This document shows positions 37,702 to 46,197 of a stretch of DNA of 64,000 nt, one piece after another; the stretch's first letter is position 1, and each line of letters starts with the position of its first letter. Origin of the DNA: Leptotrichia sp. OH3620_COT-345 (lineage in GTDB: Bacteria > Fusobacteriota > Fusobacteriia > Fusobacteriales > Leptotrichiaceae); contig NZ_RQYW01000001.1 in the NCBI RefSeq assembly GCF_003932895.1, forward strand, positions 62,001-126,000, written 5' to 3'. The translations under genes and the position numbers were made by a program. A model generated the notes under the pieces. That model was not told the origin of the DNA, made no database searches, and was given only the letters and a program-made list of their open reading frames with translations.

Positions 37702-39033
37702 TTATTTCAATGCATTCAATCCTGCAAGATTTATAAAGTTCCAAGGTTTATTATAATGTGGCTGGAAGAAGAAATCAATAAATGCCAGTTCATCAACAGT
37801 CATATTATTTTGTATACATACTGACAGAGTATTTATTGATTGAGTCAAATCAGCCTTTGAAGTTAATTGGGCTCCTAAAATTTTTCTTGTATTTTTTTCA
37901 AATACCACTTTTAATGTGACTTTTTCATATGTAGGCATAAATTCAGGTCTGTAATTATCTACAGCATAAACATAATCAGCATCTATTCCTTCTTTTTCAG
38001 CTGTTTCCTGAGTTATCCCCGTTGACGCCATATTATTTTCATATATTTTAATACCTGATGTTCCCTGTGTTCCCGGGTGTTTTATTTTATTTTCTATTAA
38101 ATTAAGTCCTGCCAGAGTTCCCATTCTTACTGCATTTGTAGCAAGAGGAATGTACATAGGGGAACCTAACGGATTAAAGAATACTGAACAGCAATCTCCT
38201 GCCGCCATTACATCCTTATCACTTGTTCTCATATATTCATCAACTTTTATCGCCCCGTTCGGTAACATTTCCAGCTGACCTTTAAATATTCCCGTATTAG
38301 GCATAAATCCTACACACATTATTACCATATCAGCTTCATGCTCATTTTTATCAGTAATAACTTTAGTTACATTTCCGTCTTTTCCTTCAAATTTTACGAC
38401 TTTTTCTCCTGTTGCAATGACTATCCCGTGATTTTTAAATGATTCTTCGGCAATATCAGTATAATCCTTATCAAAATATTTACTTAATATTCTTTCTTCC
38501 GCATCGACTAAAACAACTTCTTTTCCGTTATCTCTAAATGCTTCCACAAGTTCCACACCGATATATCCTGCACCTACTACAACTATTTTTTTTGCATTTT
38601 TCCCTCTTTCAATTATTTCATTTGAATGATTGAAATTTTTTGAAAGCAGGATATTATTTAAGTCTATTCCTTCAATCGGAGGAATAATAGGCCATGAACC
38701 TGATGTAATAATAAGTTTATCAAAAGTTTCATCAAATTCAATTCCTGTTTCCAGATTTACTACGTGCACTTTTTTACCTTTTATATCAACGCTTTTTACA
38801 TCATGTTTCATTCTTGTATCAACGTTCAGTTCTTTCAGTTTTTCAGGCGAACAGTAAAACAATCCCTGAGGGTCCTTTACTACTCCGCCCACATACAGTG
38901 CAATTCCACATGACAGAAAAGAAATATTATCATTTCTTTCAAATACAGTTACATCTATATCAGGGTTTAATCTCTTTAAATTCAATACCGCTGCTGTCCC
39001 GGCATGTGTACATCCTATTACGACTACTTTCAT
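37702..39033 (-). CDS. nox: NADH oxidase / CoA-disulfide reductase family flavoprotein
   Basis: The 443 residues have the FAD motif VVVIGCTHAGTAA at the N-terminus, the redox-active cysteine in SFLSCGIALYVGG (about 42), a second dinucleotide fold VVVGAGYIGVELVEAF, and the FAD-binding AAGDCCSVF segment. These match water-forming NADH oxidases, which remove oxygen and regenerate NAD+ in fermentative bacteria; the CoA-disulfide reductase relatives cannot be excluded. AAGGAG precedes the ATG. Monocistronic with a terminator. Confidence 0.92.
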   Translation of the reverse strand: MKVVVIGCTHAGTAAVLNLKRLNPDIDVTVFERNDNISFLSCGIALYVGGVVKDPQGLFYCSPEKLKELNVDTRMKHDVKSVDIKGKKVHVVNLETGIEFDETFDKLIITSGSWPIIPPIEGIDLNNILLSKNFNHSNEIIERGKNAKKIVVVGAGYIGVELVEAFRDNGKEVVLVDAEERILSKYFDKDYTDIAEESFKNHGIVIATGEKVVKFEGKDGNVTKVITDKNEHEADMVIMCVGFMPNTGIFKGQLEMLPNGAIKVDEYMRTSDKDVMAAGDCCSVFFNPLGSPMYIPLATNAVRMGTLAGLNLIENKIKHPGTQGTSGIKIYENNMASTGITQETAEKEGIDADYVYAVDNYRPEFMPTYEKVTLKVVFEKNTRKILGAQLTSKADLTQSINTLSVCIQNNMTVDELAFIDFFFQPHYNKPWNFINLAGLNALK

Positions 39034-39131
39034 TTTAACACTCCTTGTAAATTACTTTTTTCTCTTTTGTACCTACACGTATTATACTATAAAAGTTTAA
39101 AAATGTAAAATATAAAATTAAAATCTTTTGT

Positions 39132-39887
39132 TTATTTATTTTTCATTTTGGAACGGAATGAATTTTTACTGTCAAATCCTTTACTTAAAATTTTTTCTTC
39201 ATTGGACATTTCAGGTGATACTTCTTTTTCACTTTTAAGCATTGACAAAAATTCAGTAAGGCTTTGCCATATCCAATCTGCATCAATATATACTCCTATT
39301 TTATCCAGAGAAGGATTAATGAATACTCTTTTTCTTATTCCCTTTGAATTAGTTCTCCTATGTTTTACTACACTTTCGTCAATAAACTTCTGTACAAGTA
39401 ATACAGGTACTTGATTCAGTTCACTCCACTCATTTATTTGAGGAGGCTCCTTACTATATCCGTGAATGTAGTCAAATCCCTCCATATCGAGAGAATCATT
39501 TTTTCTGCCTGTTTTCAGTAAATCTGAAAAAGTACTGTCGTAATGTACAAATTCGGATATTATCCTTATTTTTTTACTGTCATTAAAAGTAAAATAAATT
39601 TTATCAAAGTAAGAAAAATAAGCAGTATCCAGTTCTTTATAATTTTCCATATCAAAGTGAGTATAAACTTTATTTTTAGTAGCAAAAACGTGAACCATGT
39701 TATTTCCTATATAAATTACTGAATGAAGTGCGTCACTATCACCAATATGTTTATATACACTTTCAGGTATCAGAGTTTTTTCATCTACAACCACAGGTTC
39801 ACGACGGTCAAAAATCAATTTTTCATCTATTCCGTACTTTCCTACTTTGTAGTCATAAAAATCTTTAAATTTACTGATAATTTTCAT
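39132..39887 (-). CDS. Hypothetical protein downstream of dusA
   Basis: The 251 residues have no signal peptide or membrane helix. Features are a conserved-looking N-terminus (KIISKFKDFYDYKVGKYGID), an acidic/aromatic middle and a Lys/Ser-rich tail (KNSFRSKMKNK). I know similar sequences only as uncharacterised proteins. AGGAAAAAG precedes the ATG, which lies inside the 3' end of dusA (17-bp overlap), so expression is coupled to dusA. Confidence 0.7.
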   Translation of the reverse strand: MKIISKFKDFYDYKVGKYGIDEKLIFDRREPVVVDEKTLIPESVYKHIGDSDALHSVIYIGNNMVHVFATKNKVYTHFDMENYKELDTAYFSYFDKIYFTFNDSKKIRIISEFVHYDSTFSDLLKTGRKNDSLDMEGFDYIHGYSKEPPQINEWSELNQVPVLLVQKFIDESVVKHRRTNSKGIRKRVFINPSLDKIGVYIDADWIWQSLTEFLSMLKSEKEVSPEMSNEEKILSKGFDSKNSFRSKMKNK

Positions 39888-40887
39888 TTTTCTTTTTCCT
39901 TCCGATTTCTTTCAGTAATCTTTTCAAAGTTTCTGAATCGGCTTTTGGAGTATTTATTTCCCTCTTCCAATATTTACTTCCATTTATACTATGAAAAAGT
40001 CCATGTGTATGCATTAAAAAACGATGAGGTCTTATTCCTTTTTTTTCTATATTTTCCACATACAGTATCATTTTTTCAATTATTTCTTCTCTTGTAATAT
40101 TTATAGTTTTTCCGTAATATTTACCGAATTTTTCCAAAATCATAGGATTGTCGTATATTTCCCGTCCCAGCATAACTGAATCTAAATATTTCAAATGCTC
40201 ATCTATCTGCTCAACAGTTTTTATCCCTCCATTTATTTCAATATGTAAATAAGGCTTCTCTTTTTTCAATTTATACACCTCTTCATATCTTAAAGGGGGA
40301 ATTTCTCTATTCTGTTTCGGATCAAGTCCTGCTAAAATCGCTATTCTGCCATGAACAATATATTTTTTTACTCCCGCTTTTTCTGTAATATTAATAAAAT
40401 TAAGCATATCTTCATATTTATCAAATAATGTTCTTTCAAAGGAAGAGGGTAGTACATTTTTTCCGTCTATTCCGATTCTATGTTTTATAGAAACAGGCTT
40501 ATCAGTAGCTTTCTTCATTTCTGAAACTATTTCAGCCACACCTTCAGGAAAAGCCATTAAATAAGCTCCCATCATATTTCCCGATACTTTGTCCGAAGGA
40601 CATCCTACGTTAAGATTTATTTCGTCATAATTATATTTTTCAGCAATTTTTACGGCTTTATAAGCTTCTTCTTTATTAGTAGCTGCAAGCTGTAATACGA
40701 TAGGATGTTCTACTTCATCAAAGTCCAGAATATAATCAAGATCACCGTTTATAATTGCCTGTGCGGTTATCATTTCTGTATATAGCAGAACATCTTTATT
40801 TATCATTCTTACAAAATTTCTAAAATGTCTGTCTGTTTTGTCAACCATAGGGGCAACACTAATTATATCTTTTATATCTTTTTTCAT
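39871..40887 (-). CDS. dusA: tRNA-dihydrouridine synthase (DusA type)
   Basis: FMN enzyme that reduces uridine to dihydrouridine in tRNA D-loops. The 338 residues begin VAPMVDKTDRHFRNF, show the catalytic cysteine in NLNVGCPSDKV (about 93), the KHRIGID and HGR segments, and the FMN-phosphate site EINGGIKT...GREIYDNPM. These fit the DusA branch better than DusB. It lies 15 bp after the M48 lipoprotein gene and overlaps the next gene, forming a three-gene operon. Confidence 0.93.
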   Translation of the reverse strand: MKKDIKDIISVAPMVDKTDRHFRNFVRMINKDVLLYTEMITAQAIINGDLDYILDFDEVEHPIVLQLAATNKEEAYKAVKIAEKYNYDEINLNVGCPSDKVSGNMMGAYLMAFPEGVAEIVSEMKKATDKPVSIKHRIGIDGKNVLPSSFERTLFDKYEDMLNFINITEKAGVKKYIVHGRIAILAGLDPKQNREIPPLRYEEVYKLKKEKPYLHIEINGGIKTVEQIDEHLKYLDSVMLGREIYDNPMILEKFGKYYGKTINITREEIIEKMILYVENIEKKGIRPHRFLMHTHGLFHSINGSKYWKREINTPKADSETLKRLLKEIGRKKKNENYQ

Positions 40888-40902
40888 TTAACTTCCTGCT
40901 TA

Positions 40903-41712
40903 TTATTTTTTATAGTATTTCATTGCTTCAGGTAAAAACTTTCTCAATGCCTCTATTCTATTCTGAGTAGAAGGATGTGTGGAAAGTATTTCGACATTCA
41001 CACTTTTTTCCATTTCCATCAATCTTTCTTGTGCCTTAATTGCTTCTTGAGGATTATACCCCGCCATCGCCATAAATATCATTCCGTATTTGTCAGCTTC
41101 GTATTCCTGAGTTCTACTGAATTTAAGAAGACCTATAGACAACCCTTGTTCCATAAGGTCATTATCTATAATTGAAGTAGCTCCTCCTGTGAGAGCATCT
41201 GCAAGTGCTTTTCCAAGCATTACCACTGATGCTGCCGTTTTCCCACTCTGACTTTCAGCATGATGTCCGCCTATTACATGTCCTATTTCATGTCCCATTA
41301 CAAATGCTATTGCTGCATCTGTTTTCAATATAGGCATTATCCCCGTATAAAAGACTATCTTTCCTCCAGGAAGCGCAAAAGCATTTATTTCGTTGCTTTT
41401 TATAAGATTAAATTCCCAATTCAAATTTTTTACTTTATTTCCCATACCGTTTTCATTCATGAATTTTTCTACAGCTACAGATACTCTGTTCCCTATTCCC
41501 GACAGTCTTTTCCCATCAACCGTATTATTTGCAAGCAGATTTTTTACTTGTAATTCTTTTATAAATTTAGTATATTCTCCTGAATACTGCGATACAATAC
41601 TTTCATCACTTACCAATTTCAGTTGTGATCTTCCTGTTAACGGTGCAGTAGCACAACCTGTAAATAGTAAAGTTCCTGTTAAAATCATTATAACTTTTAA
41701 AATTCTTTTCAT
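40903..41712 (-). CDS. M48 family metalloprotease lipoprotein
   Basis: The 269 residues begin with a signal peptide and lipobox (LFTGC). The zinc motif HEIGH is in VMGHEIGHVIGGHHAE, with the third ligand in the EYEADKYG stretch. It resembles the periplasmic LoiP/YcaL-type proteases that degrade damaged outer-membrane proteins. A GGGAGG site precedes the ATG. It diverges from htpX, a membrane protease of the same M48 clan, so two M48 proteases share one intergenic region. Confidence 0.92.
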   Translation of the reverse strand: MKRILKVIMILTGTLLFTGCATAPLTGRSQLKLVSDESIVSQYSGEYTKFIKELQVKNLLANNTVDGKRLSGIGNRVSVAVEKFMNENGMGNKVKNLNWEFNLIKSNEINAFALPGGKIVFYTGIMPILKTDAAIAFVMGHEIGHVIGGHHAESQSGKTAASVVMLGKALADALTGGATSIIDNDLMEQGLSIGLLKFSRTQEYEADKYGMIFMAMAGYNPQEAIKAQERLMEMEKSVNVEILSTHPSTQNRIEALRKFLPEAMKYYKK

Positions 41713-41836
41713 ACTTTGTATATCCTCCCTTAAATTTGTTCAAAATTGTCTATTGTTATTCTTAATTTATATTTTACATTGTTTTTCTTCTTTTTTCAAC
41801 ATATATAATTCTATACTTTATTTAAAATAATATTCG
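41713..41836. other. Divergent region between the two M48 protease genes
   Basis: Together with 41866-42033 this makes a 321-bp gap. The htpX promoter at 41837-41865 is the only element clearly visible; the leftward promoter for the lipoprotein gene is not evident. No known heat-shock operator (CIRCE) was seen. Confidence 0.4.
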
Positions 41837-41865
41837 TTGAAAAATTAGATTTTATATATTATAAT
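41837..41865 (+). promoter_or_regulatory. htpX promoter
   Basis: TTGAAA (41837-41842) and TATAAT (41860-41865) with a 17-bp spacer. It would give a leader of about 160 nt before the htpX ATG. Confidence 0.55.
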
Positions 41866-42033
41866 AAACATGATGGAAAATATTAAATGTTACAGTTAAA
41901 TTGACTAGATTTCGGTATAAAAGTTAATTAGATTGATAAAAATAATAAATTTATAATGAGGTTTATTTTTATCTCAATTTCTGTAATATTAATTGAAATT
42001 AAAAATAATTTGACACATAAAAAGGAGGAATAT

Positions 42034-42891
42034 ATGTTTGAAAACAGTTTAAAAACAGGACTTCTTATGACAGGACTTGTAGCTCTATTCATTGCCATAG
42101 GAGGATTGTTCGGACAGGAAGGGGCGTTAATGGGACTTATACTTGCCGGAGGAATGAGTTTTTTCAGTTACTGGTTCAGTGATAAAATGGTTTTAAGTGC
42201 TTATAAAGGACGTGAAGTTACTGAAAATAATGATCCGAGATTATACAGAATGGTACGTAACTTAGCACAAAATGCAGGACTTCCCATGCCAAAGGTGTAT
42301 ATAATACCCGAGCAACAACCGAATGCCTTTGCTACAGGAAGAAATCCTCAACATGCAGCAGTCGCATGTACTGAAGGGCTTCTCCAAATAATGAATGATC
42401 AGGAGTTGGCAGGAGTAATAGCTCATGAGCTCGGACATATAAAGCATAGAGATATATTGATAAGTACTATTGCCGCTACTTTTGCAGGAGCAATTTCAAA
42501 TATAGCAAGATTTTTACCATACAGTGTAGGGAGAAGCCGTCGACGTAATGACAATGGAGGTACTGCCGCATTGGCAATGCTCCTTTCTATTTTAGCACCT
42601 ATAGGAGCATTAATCATTCAAATGTCGATTTCACGTAAAAGAGAATTTATGGCTGACAGAGCAGGTGCCGAATTTTCAGGAAATCCTTTATATCTAAGAA
42701 ATGCCCTTGAAAAACTTGAAACATACAGCAGAGGAATTCATATGCGCAATCAAAATCCGGCTTATTCTCATATGTTTATTGTGAATCCTCTGGCAGGACT
42801 GGGAGGACTTGCAAATCTTTTCCGAACTCACCCTTCAACTGAAGAAAGAATAAGAGAATTGGAAAAACTTGCAAAAAATAAAGGATATTAA
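42034..42891 (+). CDS. htpX: Membrane zinc metalloprotease HtpX
   Basis: M48B protease of the cytoplasmic membrane that degrades misfolded membrane proteins. From the ATG at 42034 (AAAGGAGG upstream) there are 286 residues; an extended in-frame reading to 41956 has no ribosome site. Two N-terminal helices (about 7-50) precede the zinc motif HELGH (in VIAHELGHIKHRD), two further helices follow, then EFMADRAGAEFSG with the third ligand. The ElaA gene follows 26 bp downstream. Confidence 0.95.
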   Translation: MFENSLKTGLLMTGLVALFIAIGGLFGQEGALMGLILAGGMSFFSYWFSDKMVLSAYKGREVTENNDPRLYRMVRNLAQNAGLPMPKVYIIPEQQPNAFATGRNPQHAAVACTEGLLQIMNDQELAGVIAHELGHIKHRDILISTIAATFAGAISNIARFLPYSVGRSRRRNDNGGTAALAMLLSILAPIGALIIQMSISRKREFMADRAGAEFSGNPLYLRNALEKLETYSRGIHMRNQNPAYSHMFIVNPLAGLGGLANLFRTHPSTEERIRELEKLAKNKGY

Positions 42892-42917
42892 TCTCAAGAA
42901 TATGAAAGGATAGAAAA

Positions 42918-43349
42918 ATGAACTGGATTTGCAAACAATTTAACGAATTGACTTCAAACGAACTTTTTCTTATTTTTAAAGAAAGAGTTACAGTGTTTGT
43001 TGTAGAACAGAATTGTCCTTATCAGGAAATAGATGACAATGATTTAATTGCTACACACATATATAAAATAAATGATGGAAAGATTGTTGCATACTGTCGT
43101 ATAATTCCCATGAAAGACGGAATTCACTTGGGAAGGGTTCTTGTAAGAGAGAGTTCAAGAAAATCAGGAATAGGACGTGAACTTGTTTCTGAAGCGTTAA
43201 AAATTATAAAGAAAAAATGGGGAAATAAACCTGTGTATGCTCAAGCTCAAGCATATCTTGAAAAATTTTATAGCTCTTTCGGATTTAAGGCTGTTTCTGA
43301 TGTGTATCTTGAAGACAATATTCCTCATTTAGATATGATTTTATCATAA
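42918..43349 (+). CDS. ElaA-type GNAT acetyltransferase
   Basis: The 143 residues match the small ElaA family of acetyl-CoA-dependent N-acetyltransferases. The N-terminal FNELTSNELFLIFKERVTVF and VVEQNCPYQEIDDND are typical of ElaA, and the CoA loop is in VRESSRKSGIGRELV. The substrate is unknown. AAAGGA precedes the ATG. It shares a transcript with htpX and ends at a terminator. Confidence 0.88.
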   Translation: MNWICKQFNELTSNELFLIFKERVTVFVVEQNCPYQEIDDNDLIATHIYKINDGKIVAYCRIIPMKDGIHLGRVLVRESSRKSGIGRELVSEALKIIKKKWGNKPVYAQAQAYLEKFYSSFGFKAVSDVYLEDNIPHLDMILS

Positions 43350-43369
43350 TTGGGCTGCTGATAAATTTA

Positions 43370-43398
43370 TGAGGGCTAATCTTGCCCTCATTTTTTTA
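43370..43398 (+). terminator. Terminator of the htpX-elaA unit
   Basis: TGAGGGC (43370-43376) and GCCCTCA (43384-43390) enclose a 7-nt loop and are followed by TTTTTTT. Confidence 0.9.
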
Positions 43399-43844
43399 TA
43401 ATATCATCTAAAAATTATTTTATTTTTTCTAATTGTCATTACACAAAAGAGAGATTTATTTTAATTGTAGTTCATTTCACCAACACTGAAAAGTTACGTT
43501 TCTTCTTCCTTTTTTATTTTTATATTCTCCTTTATAGTAAAAAGGCAGGATAAATATTCAAAATAATGCAAAAGAAAAAAAGATAATTCTTTATACTCTA
43601 ATTTCCTAATAATAATTTTACTTTCTGTAAATAACAAATATAATAAAAATATTATCATAGTAGTTAACTGATATAAAATTATCTCTTTATAACTAATCTG
43701 TCATAAAATATTAAAAATTGTAAATAATTTAAAAATATAACAAACAAATATTTAAAATCCTCCTTTACCAAACATTTGTCCTCTTAATAAATAAAAAATA
43801 TCAATTTTGTAAAAAAAATTCTTAAAAATAGAATATTTACTTTC
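43399..43844. other. AT-rich gap with no gene
   Basis: About 450 bp. The stretch near 43465-43505 (TTTCACCAACACTGAAAAG) is less AT-rich than its surroundings and could be an old insertion-sequence end, but I found no partner. Otherwise nothing recognisable. Confidence 0.4.
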
Positions 43845-44297
43845 TTAGCGGCTATGTCCATTGTTCTGACTTTGTTTGCTATTACTGAAGGGACGTGTGT
43901 TTTTTGTAAAAGGTTCTAAATAATAGTTTGTTCTTGCTATTTGATTTACATTTATATAGTTATCCATAAAATTAAGATATCTGCTTAATCTTTCTTTGGC
44001 AATTTTTATATCACCACTCGGATATTTCTTTTTGAACCTTTCCTCATCTATACATATATTGTTATTTTTACACATATTTCTAATATCTTTAGGTAATATC
44101 ATACTTAAATTTTTAGTTGCAATAGGTCTTAAAAATTCTTCATCTTTATCGGCAAGTTTTGCAGCTTCATGATATCTTTCTTTTTCTCTCACTGCCACAG
44201 CTATATACATTCGTTCTTTATTAATTTCATTTATTTCCCGATATTGTACTTTTTTTAATTCCGCAGGAGATAACTTTATAAGATCAACTTCGTCCAA
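43845..44297 (-). CDS. Hypothetical protein, second half of an overlapping pair
   Basis: This 150-codon frame starts at a TTG inside the end of the upstream ORF and has no ribosome site. The product is charged and mostly helical (SPAELKKVQYREINEINKER), with a basic, Ser/Asn-rich end. No family is recognised. The frame relation to 44284-44682 is +1, right after a run of six A (plus strand T), so the two could be one gene of about 280 residues broken by a frameshift. Confidence 0.55.
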   Translation of the reverse strand: MDEVDLIKLSPAELKKVQYREINEINKERMYIAVAVREKERYHEAAKLADKDEEFLRPIATKNLSMILPKDIRNMCKNNNICIDEERFKKKYPSGDIKIAKERLSRYLNFMDNYINVNQIARTNYYLEPFTKNTRPFSNSKQSQNNGHSR

Positions 44298-44682
44298 TCA
44301 TTTTTTCTTCCGTTATACTCGTGTTTTTAATGCCTTGATTTATAAATATTTTAGAAATAATAATCATTGCTTGTTCAGCACTAATTTCGATACCTTTTTC
44401 AGCTAATTTTTTAGAAACAAGCTCTCCTATACTTGATAAGGAAAGTTCAAAATTTGTGGCTGGAATCAGCAATATACCTAATTCAATTGCAAAATTTACA
44501 TTTTTTGTATCTTTAAGGTATTTTGCTACATATTTATCTATTTCCTTTTCAGAAAATTTATAAGCTCTTTGCAATTCTTCATAAGAATTATCTTTAAAGG
44601 GCTTTCTTACTTCGTAAAGTATAGGTGTATAAAAATCAACTACTGTTTTACTTATAGTATTATCTGATAATTTTTTTGTCAT
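44284..44682 (-). CDS. Hypothetical protein, first half of an overlapping pair
   Basis: The ATG at 44680-44682 is preferred (132 residues); the ATG four codons earlier directly abuts the AAGGAG site. The product is helical and mostly cytoplasmic in character, with a hydrophobic patch (FAIELGILLIPATNF). No family is recognised. Its last 14 bases overlap the next ORF. The pair is isolated between large gaps, suggesting an acquired or decaying locus. Confidence 0.55.
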   Translation of the reverse strand: MTKKLSDNTISKTVVDFYTPILYEVRKPFKDNSYEELQRAYKFSEKEIDKYVAKYLKDTKNVNFAIELGILLIPATNFELSLSSIGELVSKKLAEKGIEISAEQAMIIISKIFINQGIKNTSITEEKMIGRS

Positions 44683-44694
44683 AGACCTCTTCAT

Positions 44695-45011
44695 CTCCTT
44701 TATATTATATTTTCATATTTTTTTATAATTTATAATACAAATTTTCACTTAGATATTACAACAAAAAAATATTATTGTCAAATTTCAGAAAATTTCTTTC
44801 TATTCCTTTATTTATATAATCTGACGGTTATTTTTTTCAAAAAAATTATCAATAATAAGATAATATCAAATTATTTCAATAAAAATATACAAATAAATAC
44901 TAAAAATGATTATTTAAGAAATTTAAACTTATAATTTTCAATATATAAAATATTTTAAGCTTGGAATAATTGTTTTTTATCATTTTTTTTAGAAGTTATA
45001 AAATATCAGTT
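44695..45011. other. AT-rich gap with no gene
   Basis: 317 bp between the aminotransferase stop and the hypothetical pair. Low-complexity A/T; no terminator, promoter pair or repeat copy could be supported. Confidence 0.4.
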
Positions 45012-46133
45012 TTATTTATCAAATTCTCTCAAATATTCTGAAAGTTTTTCCAATCCTTTTTTTAATGTTTCTGTATAGGTACAATATCCCAGACGTGCAT
45101 AACCCGGCATATCAAAACGATTTCCCGGAACTAAAAGAACCCCTTTTTCTTTTAACAAATTGATACAAAATTTCTCTGTTTCCATCGGAATATCCAGTTT
45201 AATAAAGGAAGTAGATACATTTCTCGGAAAAATTACCGATACTCTCGGTTCTTTTTTTATCCATTCCTTTAAAATTTGCAGATTTTCAGATACTATTTTC
45301 TGATTACGTTTCAAAACGGCATTTTTATTTTTCAATACATATGTTGCCAGATAATCATCAAATACCCCTGCACAAATCATTGTATAATCACGATATTTAC
45401 GAAAAAGGTCAGTTATTTCAAGATTTGCTGCAGTCCAACCTACTCTTATCCCCGGAACCGAATAAGTTTTTGATAGACTGTTAATTGAAATTCCTTTATT
45501 ATATAAATCTACAATAGCAGGAATTTCAAGTCCATTTTCAAGAGGTTTATAAACTTCATCAGAAAGAATGTATATTTCATATTTTTCAGCTATTTTTACC
45601 AATTCTTCCAGAAATTCACGGTTCATTATAGCACCCGTAGGATTGTTTGCGTTGTTAATACATATCATCTTAGTATTCGAACGAATTAAGCTGTTTAATT
45701 CGTTTAAGTCAGGCAACCATTCATTTTCTTCTTTGATTCTCCATAAATCAACTTCTGCTCCTAAAGAACGCGGTATATCATATAGCTGTTGATAAGTAGG
45801 GTATAATGAAATTATATGGTCATCAGGTTCGACTAAAGCATATAAAGCCATAAAATTCGCCCCTGTAGCTCCATTAGTCTGTAAAATCTGTTCAGAAGAA
45901 ACATTTTTATAAAGCATACTTACCTGTTTTTTAAATTCAGGCGATCCTTCAATCCATCCGTAATTCATTTTCTTTATTATTAGTTCTTGAAAAAATTCTT
46001 CTTTTGTCTTATTTCCTATTGCTATAATTTCTTCCAAAGTAAATGAAGCAATAGAGCTTCCCGCAATATCATAAACTGCTTCATTTTCCCACACATTCAG
46101 CCACTCTTCCACTCCAAAATTAGCTATTTTCAT
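45012..46133 (-). CDS. PLP aminotransferase at the end of the arginine island
   Basis: The 373 residues form a fold-type I aminotransferase: NNANNPTGAIMN near residue 165, SDEVYKPL, and the PLP lysine in SINSLSKTYSVPGIRVGW (about 220). Its compact form resembles the transaminase genes (arcT) found in arginine deiminase operons of lactobacilli, though function there is also unproven. AGGAAGTG precedes the ATG. It follows argS by 64 bp. The substrate might be ornithine, arginine or a by-product; this is inference from context. Confidence 0.85.
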   Translation of the reverse strand: MKIANFGVEEWLNVWENEAVYDIAGSSIASFTLEEIIAIGNKTKEEFFQELIIKKMNYGWIEGSPEFKKQVSMLYKNVSSEQILQTNGATGANFMALYALVEPDDHIISLYPTYQQLYDIPRSLGAEVDLWRIKEENEWLPDLNELNSLIRSNTKMICINNANNPTGAIMNREFLEELVKIAEKYEIYILSDEVYKPLENGLEIPAIVDLYNKGISINSLSKTYSVPGIRVGWTAANLEITDLFRKYRDYTMICAGVFDDYLATYVLKNKNAVLKRNQKIVSENLQILKEWIKKEPRVSVIFPRNVSTSFIKLDIPMETEKFCINLLKEKGVLLVPGNRFDMPGYARLGYCTYTETLKKGLEKLSEYLREFDK

Positions 46134-46197
46134 ATATCACACTTCCTTTCTTACTTTTTCAAGTAGAAGTAGTATCATTTTATAAAAATTTAAAATT

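Noticed and set aside
39132-39887. Phage or Rossmann-fold assignment for the unknown 251-residue protein
   Set aside because: No motif supports either; left as hypothetical.
41393-41830. 145-codon plus-strand ORF overlapping the M48 lipoprotein
   Set aside because: Lies opposite a clear protease gene and has no ribosome site; shadow frame.
46134-46197. Possible T-box or attenuator for the argS/transaminase genes
   Set aside because: The gaps are under 100 bp and show no tRNA-like specifier stem or T-box motif.
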